Shown here in pieces: positions 1 through 8,570 of a DNA stretch of 64,000 nucleotides (its first letter is position 1; each line of letters starts with the position of its first letter). Under the pieces are notes generated by a model that saw only the letters and a list, made by a program, of their open reading frames with translations, made no database searches and was not told the DNA's origin. The position numbers and the translations under genes were made by a program. This stretch comes from G016756615 sp035556195 (GTDB taxonomy: Bacteria; Pseudomonadota; Alphaproteobacteria; Rhizobiales; Rhizobiaceae): NCBI GenBank assembly GCA_035556195.1, contig DATMFK010000066.1, positions 124,001 through 188,000 on the forward strand, given 5' to 3'.

Positions 1-927
1 AGGCTGGCTTCCGTCAAAGGCCGTTACCCCTCGGTCAGGATCACCGACGATTTCGACGAGGTGCTGCGCGACCCGGACGTGACGGCGGTCGCCATCGCCA
101 CCCCCGTCTCCACGCATTTCCGCCTCGCCATGAGCGCCTTGATGGCCGGCAAGCACGTCTTCGTCGAGAAGCCGATCGCCTCGTCGGCGGAAGAGGCCCA
201 GCGCCTGGTCGAGGAAGCCGCACGACGTAAACTCGTTCTCGCTGTCGATCATACGTTCATTCACACGGGCGCGGTCCGGAAGATGCGGGAACTCGTGGAG
301 GACGGACTGGGCGATGTCTATTATTACGATTCCGTCCGGGTGAATCTCGGCCTGTTTCAGCACGATGTCAGCGTCATCTGGGATCTCGCGGTCCACGATC
401 TCTCGATCATGGACTATGTGCTGCCGGTCCGGCCCGTCGCCGTTTCGGCCACGGGCATGAGCCATGTCGCCGGCGAGCCGGCGAATATCGCCTATCTCAA
501 TCTGTTCTTCGAAAACAACCTGATCGCGCATGTCCATGTGAACTGGCTGGCGCCGGTGAAGGTGCGCCGCACGCTGGTCGGCGGCAGCCGCAAGATGATC
601 GTCTATGACGATCTCGAGCCGAGCGAGAAAATCAAAGTCTACGACAAAGGCATCACCCTCAACGGCGATGCGCGGCAGGCTGGCGAGAGGACCTACCAGG
701 CGCTCGTCGGATACCGCACCGGCGACATGTGGGCGCCGCATCTCGACGTCACCGAGGCTCTCGGCAGCGAAATCCGCGAATTTGTCGGCTGCATCGAACG
801 ATCCGACACCCCGCTCGCCGACGGTCGCGCCGGCCTGCGCGTCGTGCGCATCCTCGAGGCCGCAACGCAATCGCTCGCGCAACGCGGGCGCGTCATTGAA
901 CTAGAAGGCGTGAGGCGCGTGGCATGA
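1..927 (+). CDS. Gfo/Idh/MocA-family NAD(P)-dependent sugar oxidoreductase (5' end outside window)
   Basis: The frame is open from base 1, so the start lies upstream; 308 residues are visible. The N-terminal Rossmann part shows VTAVAIATPVSTH followed by HVFVEKPIA, whose lysine is the family's catalytic or cofactor-contacting residue, and the C-terminal alpha/beta domain contains the family histidine in DLAVHDLSI. Such enzymes oxidise or reduce sugar carbons, often on nucleotide sugars. The stop overlaps the ATG of the next gene (ATGA), so the two are translationally coupled. With an aminotransferase and an acyltransferase following, the set resembles WlbA/WbpB in UDP-2,3-diacetamido-uronic acid synthesis. 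The family is sure; the substrate is inferred. Confidence 0.9.
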   Translation, partial: RLASVKGRYPSVRITDDFDEVLRDPDVTAVAIATPVSTHFRLAMSALMAGKHVFVEKPIASSAEEAQRLVEEAARRKLVLAVDHTFIHTGAVRKMRELVEDGLGDVYYYDSVRVNLGLFQHDVSVIWDLAVHDLSIMDYVLPVRPVAVSATGMSHVAGEPANIAYLNLFFENNLIAHVHVNWLAPVKVRRTLVGGSRKMIVYDDLEPSEKIKVYDKGITLNGDARQAGERTYQALVGYRTGDMWAPHLDVTEALGSEIREFVGCIERSDTPLADGRAGLRVVRILEAATQSLAQRGRVIELEGVRRVA

Positions 928-2030
928 TCCCTTTCCTCGATCTCAAGGCGCAATATGCCGATCTCAAGGAAGAGCTTGAGCCGGCGGTGCTTAGAGTGCT
1001 GGCATCGACCCAGTACATTCTGGGCGAGGAGGTCGCAGCCTTCGAACGCGAATTCGCCAGCTATTGCGGGACAAGGCACGCGATAGCGGTAAATACCGGA
1101 ACGAGTGCCCTCCACCTGGCGCTGCTCGCGGCCGGCGTCGGGCAGGAAGACGAAGTCATCACCGTTCCCTTCACCTTCGTCGCAACCGTATCCGCGATCT
1201 GCTACGCGGGCGCACGGCCGGTCTTCGTCGACGTGGATCCGGTGACGCTGACGATGGATCCCGCCAAGCTCGAAGTGGCGATAACGCCGCGCACCAAGGC
1301 GATCATACCGGTCCATCTCTATGGGCAAACGGCGGACATGGCGCCGATCATGGAGGTTGCTGGCAGACACGGCATTCCGGTGATCGAGGACGCGTGCCAG
1401 GCCCATGGCGCGGAGTATCGCGGAAAGCGAGCCGGCAGCATCGGACTTTCCGGCTGCTTCAGCTTCTACCCCGGCAAGAATCTCGGAGCCTGCGGCGAAG
1501 GCGGCATGGTCGTCACCAATGACGACGAGCAGATGAAGACCGTCCGCATGCTTCGCGACTGGGGCCAGGAGCAGCGCTACCATCATACACTGAAGGGCTT
1601 CAACTACCGCATGGACGGCATCCAGGGCGCGATCCTGAGGATCAAACTGCGCCGTCTCGACGACTGGACGGAAGGTCGACGTCAGCGGGCACGCCACTAC
1701 TCGACCCTGCTCGCCGACCTCGCTCGTATTCGGACACCTGTCGAAGCGCCCGGGCGGCGCCACGTCTATCACGTCTATGCCATCCGCGTCGAAGATCGCG
1801 ACGGCCTGCAACGTGCCCTGCATGCCGAGGGCATCCAGACAGGCCTGCACTACCCGATCCCCGTGCACATGCAGAAGGCCCATCTCGACCTCGGCTACAA
1901 GCCCGGGGATTTCCCTGCCTCGGAAGCAGCGGCACGGGAAGTTCTTTCGCTGCCGATCTACCCCGAAATGACCGCGCGACAGGTCGAACAGGTCGTGGCC
2001 GCCCTGGAGCAGGAAGTCTATGTCGGCTGA
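924..2030 (+). CDS. DegT/DnrJ/EryC1/StrS-family PLP-dependent sugar aminotransferase
   Basis: The 368-residue protein has the usual family length. It would transfer an amino group from glutamate to a keto-sugar nucleotide in the cytoplasm. The PLP-binding lysine is in CFSFYPGKNLGACGEGG, with upstream family signatures NTGTSALHLALLAAGVG, IPVHLYGQTADM and EDACQAHGAEY. The ATG lies inside the preceding stop (ATGA), and the gene overlaps the acyltransferase behind it by 11 bases. Oxidoreductase, aminotransferase and N-acyltransferase in a row match the logic of WlbA/WlbC/WlbB (WbpB/E/D), which turn a UDP-hexuronate into an acetamido-hexuronate. Substrate assignment is by context only. Confidence 0.92.
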   Translation: MIPFLDLKAQYADLKEELEPAVLRVLASTQYILGEEVAAFEREFASYCGTRHAIAVNTGTSALHLALLAAGVGQEDEVITVPFTFVATVSAICYAGARPVFVDVDPVTLTMDPAKLEVAITPRTKAIIPVHLYGQTADMAPIMEVAGRHGIPVIEDACQAHGAEYRGKRAGSIGLSGCFSFYPGKNLGACGEGGMVVTNDDEQMKTVRMLRDWGQEQRYHHTLKGFNYRMDGIQGAILRIKLRRLDDWTEGRRQRARHYSTLLADLARIRTPVEAPGRRHVYHVYAIRVEDRDGLQRALHAEGIQTGLHYPIPVHMQKAHLDLGYKPGDFPASEAAAREVLSLPIYPEMTARQVEQVVAALEQEVYVG

Positions 2031-2745
2031 GGCCATCCCCAGTCGCGTCGTGAAGGCCGTCCACGGGCGGCAGGAGGTTCTGCCCGACCCCGAATTCGAG
2101 ACCGGGCTGAGCGAGAGCCTGAAGTCCTCCTATGATGCCGTCGGGCTTGTCGAACTTTACGCCCGGTTCGCGAACGGCGACGGCGCGATCGACGTACTGA
2201 TGCGCCGCGCCATATGGCGTAGCCTTGCGCGCCGATGCGGAGCCAGGCTGCAGGTGGGCAGCGGCGCCGGCTTCAAGCACGCGGAGACCTTCGTGATCGG
2301 CAACGGCGTCTTCATCGGCGCTCAAGCCTATATCCAAGGCCGGTACGACGGGACCTGCGTAATCTCAGATAATGTCTGGATCGGGCCGCAAGCCTATTTC
2401 GACGCGCGCGACCTCGTGCTGGAGGAGTTCGTGGGCTGGGGACCGGGGGCCAAGGTGCTGGGCTCGACACATACGGCCCTGCCCGTCGACGTTCCCATCG
2501 TGCGCACCGATCTGGAGATCAAGCCCGTGCGGGTCCGGGCCTGGGCCGACATCGGCACCAATGCCATCATTCTTCCCGGCGTCACGATCGGCAAGGGTGC
2601 CATTGTCGGGGCCGGTGCCGTGGTCGCCGAAGACGTTCCGCCCTTCGCCATCGTTGCCGGCGTGCCGGCGAGATTCCTGCGCTGGCGCACCGGCACCGAG
2701 TTGCCGCCTGCGCTCACGTCCAATGGAGAATCCCATGAAGAATAA
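2020..2745 (+). CDS. Left-handed beta-helix (hexapeptide) acyltransferase
   Basis: The 241-residue protein has an N-terminal extension of about 75 residues, then imperfect hexapeptide repeats typical of LbetaH acyltransferases (VIGNGVFIGAQAYIQ, CVISDNVWIGPQAYF, IGTNAIILPGVTIGKG, AIVGAGAVVAEDV), closing with the family ending FAIVAGVPARFLRW. The probable catalytic histidine is in GSTHTALP. It would acetylate or otherwise acylate an amino or hydroxyl group of a sugar intermediate. The start overlaps the aminotransferase end by 11 bases. It is longer than WbpD/WlbB-type N-acetyltransferases and looks more like WbbJ-type enzymes, so O-acylation is possible. Confidence 0.85.
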   Translation: MSAEAIPSRVVKAVHGRQEVLPDPEFETGLSESLKSSYDAVGLVELYARFANGDGAIDVLMRRAIWRSLARRCGARLQVGSGAGFKHAETFVIGNGVFIGAQAYIQGRYDGTCVISDNVWIGPQAYFDARDLVLEEFVGWGPGAKVLGSTHTALPVDVPIVRTDLEIKPVRVRAWADIGTNAIILPGVTIGKGAIVGAGAVVAEDVPPFAIVAGVPARFLRWRTGTELPPALTSNGESHEE

Positions 2746-3712
2746 GCGTGTGCTGATCACCGGCGGCGCCGGCCTCATAGGCTCCCACATCGCCGACCTC
2801 GTGGCGCTCGAGCAGCCGCGCGAGATCGTCATCCTCGACAATTTCGTTCGCGGACGCCATGAGAACCTGCGACAGGCTTCTTCACGCTTCCGGCTCAGAA
2901 TCGTCGAGGGCGATATCCGCGATCAATCATTGCTGGAGCAAGCCTTCGATGGCGTCGACGTGGTTTTCCACCAGGCGGCCATCCGCATCACCCAGTGCGC
3001 GGAAGAACCGCGTCTTGCGTTCGACGTTCTGGCCGGGGGCACCTTCAACGTGCTCGAAGCCGCCGTGAAAGCAGGCGTCTCGAAGGTGGTGGCGGCGTCC
3101 TCGGCTTCCGTGCTCGGACTGGCCGAGAACTTCCCGACCACGGAGGCGCATCATCCCTACAACAACCGAACGATCTACGGCGCCGCCAAGGCCTTCAACG
3201 AAGGTCTGCTCAGGTCGTTCAACGAGATGTACGGGCTCGACTATGTCGCGCTGCGCTATTTCAACGTCTACGGCCCGCGCATGGACGTCCACGGCGTCTA
3301 CACCGAAGTGCTCATCCGCTGGATGGAGCGCATCGCGGCCGGGGAACCGCCGATCATCCATGGCGACGGCACCCAGACCATGGACTTCGTCCATGTGCAC
3401 GACATCGCCCGCGCAAACCTTCTCGCCGCGAAGTCGCATGTGAGCGATGAAGTGTTCAACGTGGCGAGCGGGTCCGAGACGAGCCTGCGGGACCTCGCCG
3501 ACAGGTTGATCCGCATCATGGGAGCCAAGGGCCTGGAGCCGCAGCACGCGCAAGCCCGCAAGGTCAATAGCGTCACGCGGCGTCTGGCGGATACCCAGAA
3601 GGCGAAGGAGATGCTCGGTTTCGAAGCCAAGGTCGATCTCGACCAGGGCCTGCGGGACCTCGTCATGTGGTGGCAGCAGGAGCGGCGCGCGACGCCCGTG
3701 GCTGCAGAATGA
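2735..3712 (+). CDS. NAD-dependent nucleotide-sugar epimerase/dehydratase (extended SDR)
   Basis: The 325-residue protein is an extended short-chain dehydrogenase: the nucleotide-binding motif TGGAGLIGSH is at residues 8-17, and the active-site region has serine-rich AASSASVLG and a Tyr-x3-Lys in TIYGAAKAF. RYFNVYGPRMD is typical of sugar-nucleotide epimerases. The ATG at 2735 is chosen because GGAGAA lies just upstream (2725-2730); an in-frame ATG exists at 2723. The gene overlaps the end of the acyltransferase by 11 bases and its stop overlaps the next ATG. It probably interconverts or dehydrates a UDP- or dTDP-hexose for the polysaccharide. Confidence 0.9.
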   Translation: MKNKRVLITGGAGLIGSHIADLVALEQPREIVILDNFVRGRHENLRQASSRFRLRIVEGDIRDQSLLEQAFDGVDVVFHQAAIRITQCAEEPRLAFDVLAGGTFNVLEAAVKAGVSKVVAASSASVLGLAENFPTTEAHHPYNNRTIYGAAKAFNEGLLRSFNEMYGLDYVALRYFNVYGPRMDVHGVYTEVLIRWMERIAAGEPPIIHGDGTQTMDFVHVHDIARANLLAAKSHVSDEVFNVASGSETSLRDLADRLIRIMGAKGLEPQHAQARKVNSVTRRLADTQKAKEMLGFEAKVDLDQGLRDLVMWWQQERRATPVAAE

Positions 3713-4899
3713 GCGGAACACAACAGATGATACCGGTTGCCAAGCCACTTCTCGACGAGCGGGAAGTCGACGCGGCGCGACGCGCCATCATGTCGGGATG
3801 GGTCACACAAGGACCGGAGGTCGCCGCATTCGAACGCGAATTCGCCGGCTTCGTCGGGGCTCCCTATGCCTGCGCCGTTTCGAATTGCACGACGGCACTC
3901 CATCTGGCGCTCAAGGCTGTGGGCATCAGGCCCGGCGACGAGGTCATCACCGTCAGCCATTCCTTCATCGCGACCGCGAACGCTATCCGCTACTGCGGCG
4001 GAATACCCGTCTTCGTGGACATCGAGCGGGACGGCTACAACATCGATCCCGATCTGATCGCTGCGGCGATCACCAGTTCGACACGGGCCATACTCTGCGT
4101 CCACCAACTCGGCATGCCCTGTGATCTGACCCGCATTCTCGAGGTCGCCGGCAGCCACGGCCTTCCGGTCATCGAGGACGCGGCGTGCGCGATCGGCAGC
4201 GAGATTCATCTCGGGGGCGACTGGCGCAAGATCGGAACGCCGCGCGCCGATATCGCATGCTTTTCCTTCCACCCACGCAAGGTCGTCACGACCGGCGACG
4301 GCGGCATGCTGACGACTGCCGATCCGGATTACGACCGCATGTTCAGGCTATGGCGACAGCATGGGATGAGCGTGAGCGACACCGTCCGGCACGGCGCGCG
4401 CGAGGTCATATACGAAAGCTATCCGGAGTTGGGCTACAATTACCGCATGACCGACGTTCAGGCGGCCATCGGTCGGGAACAATTGCGTAGGCTGCCGGTC
4501 ATCATCGAACGGCGGCGTCAGCTTGCCGAGCAGTACAGGCATGCTCTCGCCGATATCCCGGGGCTCGCCAGCCCCGTCGAGCCTTATTGGGCACGCAGCA
4601 ACTGGCAGAGCTATTGCGTGCGGCTTCCCGCGGCAGCTGACCAGCGCTCGGTGATGCAGGCGCTGCTCGATCGTGGCATCTCCACGCGACGCGGCGTCAT
4701 GAACATCCATCTCGAAGCCGCCTATGCCGATCCGAATTCCTTCCGCCGCGCGTCGAGCCTCAAGAACAGCGTCGACGCGCAGTCCGGCTCGATCATCCTG
4801 CCGCTGTACACGCAGATGACCTCGGAGGAGTTTTCGGCGGTCATCGACGGGCTGCACGACGTCCTCGGCAGGCGCGCCCTCACGGCCGCACGGGCCTGA
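3709..4899 (+). CDS. DegT/DnrJ/EryC1/StrS-family aminotransferase (second copy)
   Basis: This 396-residue PLP enzyme starts at an ATGA overlap with the epimerase stop. The PLP lysine is in CFSFHPRKVVTTGDGGML, with VSNCTTALHLALKAVGI and EDAACAIGSE as other family signatures. It is clearly diverged from the first copy at 924-2030, so the two probably act on different keto-sugars. The dTDP-4-keto-6-deoxyglucose made by RfbA/RfbB in the convergent operon is a plausible substrate, giving a dTDP-amino-6-deoxy sugar, but this is inferred from location. It is the last gene of the plus-strand operon and is followed within 25 bases by a strong terminator. Confidence 0.92.
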   Translation: MSGTQQMIPVAKPLLDEREVDAARRAIMSGWVTQGPEVAAFEREFAGFVGAPYACAVSNCTTALHLALKAVGIRPGDEVITVSHSFIATANAIRYCGGIPVFVDIERDGYNIDPDLIAAAITSSTRAILCVHQLGMPCDLTRILEVAGSHGLPVIEDAACAIGSEIHLGGDWRKIGTPRADIACFSFHPRKVVTTGDGGMLTTADPDYDRMFRLWRQHGMSVSDTVRHGAREVIYESYPELGYNYRMTDVQAAIGREQLRRLPVIIERRRQLAEQYRHALADIPGLASPVEPYWARSNWQSYCVRLPAAADQRSVMQALLDRGISTRRGVMNIHLEAAYADPNSFRRASSLKNSVDAQSGSIILPLYTQMTSEEFSAVIDGLHDVLGRRALTAARA

Positions 4900-4921
4900 C
4901 GGCTCCACGTCTTGAGCTTGG

Positions 4922-4951
4922 GCCGCGCCAAGGAAGCGCGGCTCTTTTTTT
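4922..4951 (+). terminator. Rho-independent terminator of the amino-sugar operon
   Basis: A perfect 7-bp stem (GCCGCGC and GCGCGGC around a 7-base loop) is followed directly by TCTTTTTTT. It sits 22 bases after the second DegT gene and between two convergent operons. Confidence 0.9.
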
Positions 4952-4974
4952 GCCTGAAACTCTTCCCGGTGCGC

Positions 4975-6489
4975 TCATATCCACTGCGGCAGCAGATGCC
5001 CGAGCGGCAGGCTCTCGCGTGGGACGAGCTTCAGCAGCATGCGGAGTGAATAGAGCCCACTGGCGACCGACACCATGGCGCCGAGAACAACGGCCTCTAT
5101 CAGGGGAAGAAGATAGAACACCGAGAACACCACGGCGGATGCCGCAAGGAAAGTAACGCCGAGGCCTATATTCGTGGAAGACCATCGGAACCCGCTCATG
5201 TACCGCGCGATCAAGTATGTCAGGAGCGTGTGCCACACATAGAGACCGAAGAAAGCGATGCCTGCTCCGGTCAGACCGAGCAGGCTCACCAGGAGCCAGG
5301 CCAATCCGACATGGACCACCGTGGCGGCGACCTCGGTCCAGAAGAAGATCTTCTGCGCTCCCTTGGCCACGATGATGAAGCCCATCGGCCAGGACGCAAT
5401 GCGCAGCATCATGCCCAAGCAAATCCAGCGCAGCAGGTCGGCAGCCGCATGGAACGCCGACGAATAGAAGAGCACCATCAGGAGAGGCGCGGCCGTGAGC
5501 GTCGCCAGAAGCCCGGGACCGGCCAGCAGGAGGCTGATCTGGGCTTGCTCGTTTACCAAGCGGTTGCACTCACGATTGTCGTTGCAGACAGCGGTAAGGC
5601 GTGGATAGAAGTCAGTGCCCATGGCTTGCAGGATGAAACCTGCATAAAGCCCCCCCAGCGCCCAGGCGGCCTGGTATAGGCCAGCGGCCTCGAAGCCGCC
5701 CAACCGGAGGACGATAAGCCGGATTGCATAGGCCGCGCCGGCGGTCAGCACGGCACTCGCCATGAAAGCGAATCCGAGTTTCAGAAGCATCGACGTCTCG
5801 CGCCGTGTCTGGCGGAAAGACATCACCGGCTTCGGCATGCGAACCTTGCGGCGATACCACCATGATGTCGCGAGCGTCACGGCCGCAACGGCCACGAGCG
5901 ACGGCACGATACCCCGCTCGCCGAAGACGTAGATTATCGGGATGCTTATAGCGGTGCTGGCAACTGCCCCGACGACATTGATCCAGGCCAGATCCGAAAT
6001 CCGCCTGAGGCCCTGGAGCAGTGCGGTTTGCCCGGCTGAAACAAGCTTGAGGAAAACTGCCAGGGAAAGCAGCACGAGGGCGGCGGCATGTCCATGATCG
6101 CCGAAGGTGAATTGCGCAACCGGCAAGGAAAGTGCTGCGAGAAGCAGCGCGCCGAGCGCCCCCAGCCCAAGTGATACCCGTCCGAGCACGATCCCAGTCC
6201 GCGCGATCCGCTGCTCGTCGCCGCTGCCCACCGCTTCGGCGACCTGGCGCACCCCGCTTGCCTGCACGCCCAGGCCCGCCACCGTCTGCGCGAGATCGGC
6301 GATCGTGTTGAACAATCCCATGAGACCGACGCCATCGGGCCCGAGCAGAATGGCGATCGCCTTGTTGCGCACAGCCGCGAAGGCGATATTGACGACCGAC
6401 GAGCCGCCGATCACCGCCGTCGACTTGAGGATCTGGGCGTAAGACTTCCCGCCTTCGGGCTCTTCGGCGGTCTGTGTCCGGGCATCCAT
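4975..6489 (-). CDS. Wzx-type oligosaccharide flippase (O-antigen translocase)
   Basis: The 504-residue integral membrane protein has about a dozen hydrophobic segments. The N-terminus SYAQILKSTAVIGGSSVVN and the stretch AIAILLGPDGVGLMGLFN are characteristic of the MOP/MATE-fold polysaccharide translocases of O-antigen clusters. It would flip the undecaprenyl-diphosphate-linked repeat unit to the periplasm. The ATG at 6489 is chosen because MDARTQ follows the rfbB stop by only 8 bases with an AAAG-type ribosome site; the open frame extends further upstream into rfbB. It is the last gene of the minus-strand operon. Confidence 0.9.
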   Translation of the reverse strand: MDARTQTAEEPEGGKSYAQILKSTAVIGGSSVVNIAFAAVRNKAIAILLGPDGVGLMGLFNTIADLAQTVAGLGVQASGVRQVAEAVGSGDEQRIARTGIVLGRVSLGLGALGALLLAALSLPVAQFTFGDHGHAAALVLLSLAVFLKLVSAGQTALLQGLRRISDLAWINVVGAVASTAISIPIIYVFGERGIVPSLVAVAAVTLATSWWYRRKVRMPKPVMSFRQTRRETSMLLKLGFAFMASAVLTAGAAYAIRLIVLRLGGFEAAGLYQAAWALGGLYAGFILQAMGTDFYPRLTAVCNDNRECNRLVNEQAQISLLLAGPGLLATLTAAPLLMVLFYSSAFHAAADLLRWICLGMMLRIASWPMGFIIVAKGAQKIFFWTEVAATVVHVGLAWLLVSLLGLTGAGIAFFGLYVWHTLLTYLIARYMSGFRWSSTNIGLGVTFLAASAVVFSVFYLLPLIEAVVLGAMVSVASGLYSLRMLLKLVPRESLPLGHLLPQWI

Positions 6490-6497
6490 TTCTTTGC

Positions 6498-7571
6498 TCA
6501 GCCGGTGCCGGTCGCCGCCAAACCGCCGAGCCGCTCGCCGGCATAGGTTCCTTGACGGATCGGTTCCCACCACCATCTGTTGGCGAGATACCAGTCGATG
6601 GTCTTGGCAAGCCCCGTCTCAAAGCTCTCGCTCGGCGACCAGCGGAGCTCCCGTTCGAGCTTCGAGGCGTCCATCGCATAGCGGCGGTCGTGGCCGGGCC
6701 GATCCTGAACGAAAGTGATCAGCTCGCGATGAGACCTCCCGTTGCCCCTTGGCGCCTTCTCGTCGAGCAAGTCGCAGATTGTTTGCACAACGGCGAGATT
6801 GGTGCGCTCCGCTCGCCCGCCGATATTGTAGCTTTCGCCCACCGAGCCGTGCTCCGCGATAAGAGCGAGCGCCCGGACATGGTCGTCGACGTAGAGCCAG
6901 TCGCGGATATTGTCACCCCTGCCGTAAATGGGCAGGGGCCTTTCATCCAGCGCGTTCAGGATCGACAGGGGAATCAGCTTCTCCGGGAAATGAAACGGAC
7001 CGTAGTTGTTCGAGCAGTTGGAAAGGACCACCGGTAGGCCGAACGTATGGTTCCAAGCCCGCACGAGATGGTCCGAAGCTGCCTTGGAGGCAGAGTAGGG
7101 CGACGAGGGCGCATAGGGGGTTTCCTCGGTGAAGAGGCTGTCGTCGAAGGGGAGATCACCAAAGACCTCGTCTGTCGAAACGTGGTGGAACCGGAAATTC
7201 TCCCTGGCCTCGGCATCCAGCCCGCGCCAATAGGCCAGGACTGCCTCGAGAAGCCGAAACGTGCCCACGACATTGGTCTCGATGAAGGTGGCCGGCCCGT
7301 CGATCGAGCGATCCACGTGGCTTTCGGCAGCGAGATGGATCACCCGGTCGATCTCCTCGTCGCGCAAGATGGCGAGTATCTGCTGGGCGTCGGCGATATC
7401 GGCACGGACGAAGCGATAGTTGGTATGGTTCTCGATAGGACGCAAGGACGCGAGATTGCCGGCATAGGTCAGCTTGTCGAGATTGACGATCCGGTTTCGA
7501 GGATCGCCAGCCAGGTAGCGGCAGAGCGCCGATCCGATGAAGCCGGCCCCGCCGGTAACAAGGATCCTCAT
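6498..7571 (-). CDS. rfbB: dTDP-glucose 4,6-dehydratase
   Basis: The 357-residue enzyme converts dTDP-glucose to dTDP-4-keto-6-deoxyglucose with bound NAD. MRILVTGGAGFIGSA carries the GxxGxxG motif at residues 7-13, HVSTDEVFGDL is the catalytic Thr-Asp-Glu signature and SPYSASKAASD the Tyr-x3-Lys. ATG 7571 is chosen because GAGGT lies just upstream; it follows the rfbA stop by 8 bases. A GTG 12 bases upstream is also open. The partners rfbC and rfbD of rhamnose synthesis are absent here, so the product may feed the DegT aminotransferase nearby or be completed by genes elsewhere. Confidence 0.96.
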   Translation of the reverse strand: MRILVTGGAGFIGSALCRYLAGDPRNRIVNLDKLTYAGNLASLRPIENHTNYRFVRADIADAQQILAILRDEEIDRVIHLAAESHVDRSIDGPATFIETNVVGTFRLLEAVLAYWRGLDAEARENFRFHHVSTDEVFGDLPFDDSLFTEETPYAPSSPYSASKAASDHLVRAWNHTFGLPVVLSNCSNNYGPFHFPEKLIPLSILNALDERPLPIYGRGDNIRDWLYVDDHVRALALIAEHGSVGESYNIGGRAERTNLAVVQTICDLLDEKAPRGNGRSHRELITFVQDRPGHDRRYAMDASKLERELRWSPSESFETGLAKTIDWYLANRWWWEPIRQGTYAGERLGGLAATGTG

Positions 7572-7579
7572 GACCGACC

Positions 7580-8500
7580 TCACGCCGTCATACGTTGTGA
7601 CCGGATGTCGGAGACCGCCTGGAGCGCGGGTGCCAGTTCACCCACTATGCGGCGCAGATAACCCGCGTAGGCGGTATTGCCCATCATTGCTGCGCGCCGT
7701 AGTACCTGCTCGCCGTCGAGCCATCCCATGTCCAGGGCGATCTCCTCGGGGCATGCAATCTGGACGCCCTGCCGCCGCTCGACCGTGCGGACGAACGACG
7801 CGGCATCGTAGAGGCTGTCATACGTGCCGGTGTCGAGCCATGCGTAACCGCGGCCCAACTGGCAGACGTTGAGCTTGCCGCGCATCAGATAAGCGTTGTT
7901 GACGGCAGTGATTTCCAATTCCCCTCGCGCCGACGGCTTCGTGGCGGCGGCGATGTCCACGACGTCGTTGTCGTAGAAATAGAGTCCCGTGACCGCCCAG
8001 TTCGACTTGGGCTCGGTCGGCTTCTCTTCGATGGAAACGGCCCTGCCGGTGACCTTGTCGAAGGTGACGACGCCATATCGTTCGGGGTCGTCGACATGAT
8101 AGGCGAACACGGTCGCCCCGTCGCGGCCTGACGCCTCCTGACACAGTCTCGGCAATCCGTGCCCGAAGAAAATATTGTCGCCGAGCACCATGGCGACACT
8201 GTCCGAACCGATGAAGTCGCGGCCGATGATGAAGGCTTCAGCCAAGCCGTTGGGCTGAGGCTGCTTGGCATAGGACAGGTTCAGCCCGAATTCCGAACCG
8301 TCCCCGAGAAGGGCCTCGAAGCACGGCAGGTCGCGTGGCGTCGAGATGACGAGAATATCGCGGATACCGGCGAGCATGAGCACGCTCAAAGGATAGTAGA
8401 TCATCGGCTTGTCGTAGATCGGCAGGATCTGTTTCGACACCGCAATGGTGAGAGGGTAGAGCCGTGTGCCGCTGCCGCCGGCAAGAATGATGCCCTTCAT
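7580..8500 (-). CDS. rfbA: Glucose-1-phosphate thymidylyltransferase
   Basis: The 306-residue protein has the nucleotidyltransferase signature GGSGTRLYPLT at residues 8-18, followed by KQILPIYDKPMIYYPLSVLM and VLGDNIFFGHGL, all typical of RmlA/RfbA. It joins dTTP and glucose-1-phosphate to give dTDP-glucose, the substrate of RfbB directly downstream. The start ATG has AAAGGAA upstream. The gene lies 70 bases behind the export-protein gene on the same strand and probably belongs to one transcript with it, rfbB and the flippase. Confidence 0.96.
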   Translation of the reverse strand: MKGIILAGGSGTRLYPLTIAVSKQILPIYDKPMIYYPLSVLMLAGIRDILVISTPRDLPCFEALLGDGSEFGLNLSYAKQPQPNGLAEAFIIGRDFIGSDSVAMVLGDNIFFGHGLPRLCQEASGRDGATVFAYHVDDPERYGVVTFDKVTGRAVSIEEKPTEPKSNWAVTGLYFYDNDVVDIAAATKPSARGELEITAVNNAYLMRGKLNVCQLGRGYAWLDTGTYDSLYDAASFVRTVERRQGVQIACPEEIALDMGWLDGEQVLRRAAMMGNTAYAGYLRRIVGELAPALQAVSDIRSQRMTA

Positions 8501-8570
8501 GTCTTTCCTTTGTGCGGTTCGCGAGTTGCGTGGGTGCTTCGCATCCGTCGAGGACCGAGGCGAGCGCTGA

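Noticed and set aside
693..2036. 447-residue minus-strand ORF opposite the oxidoreductase and aminotransferase
   Set aside because: A mirror frame of two certain genes in GC-rich DNA; no family pattern.
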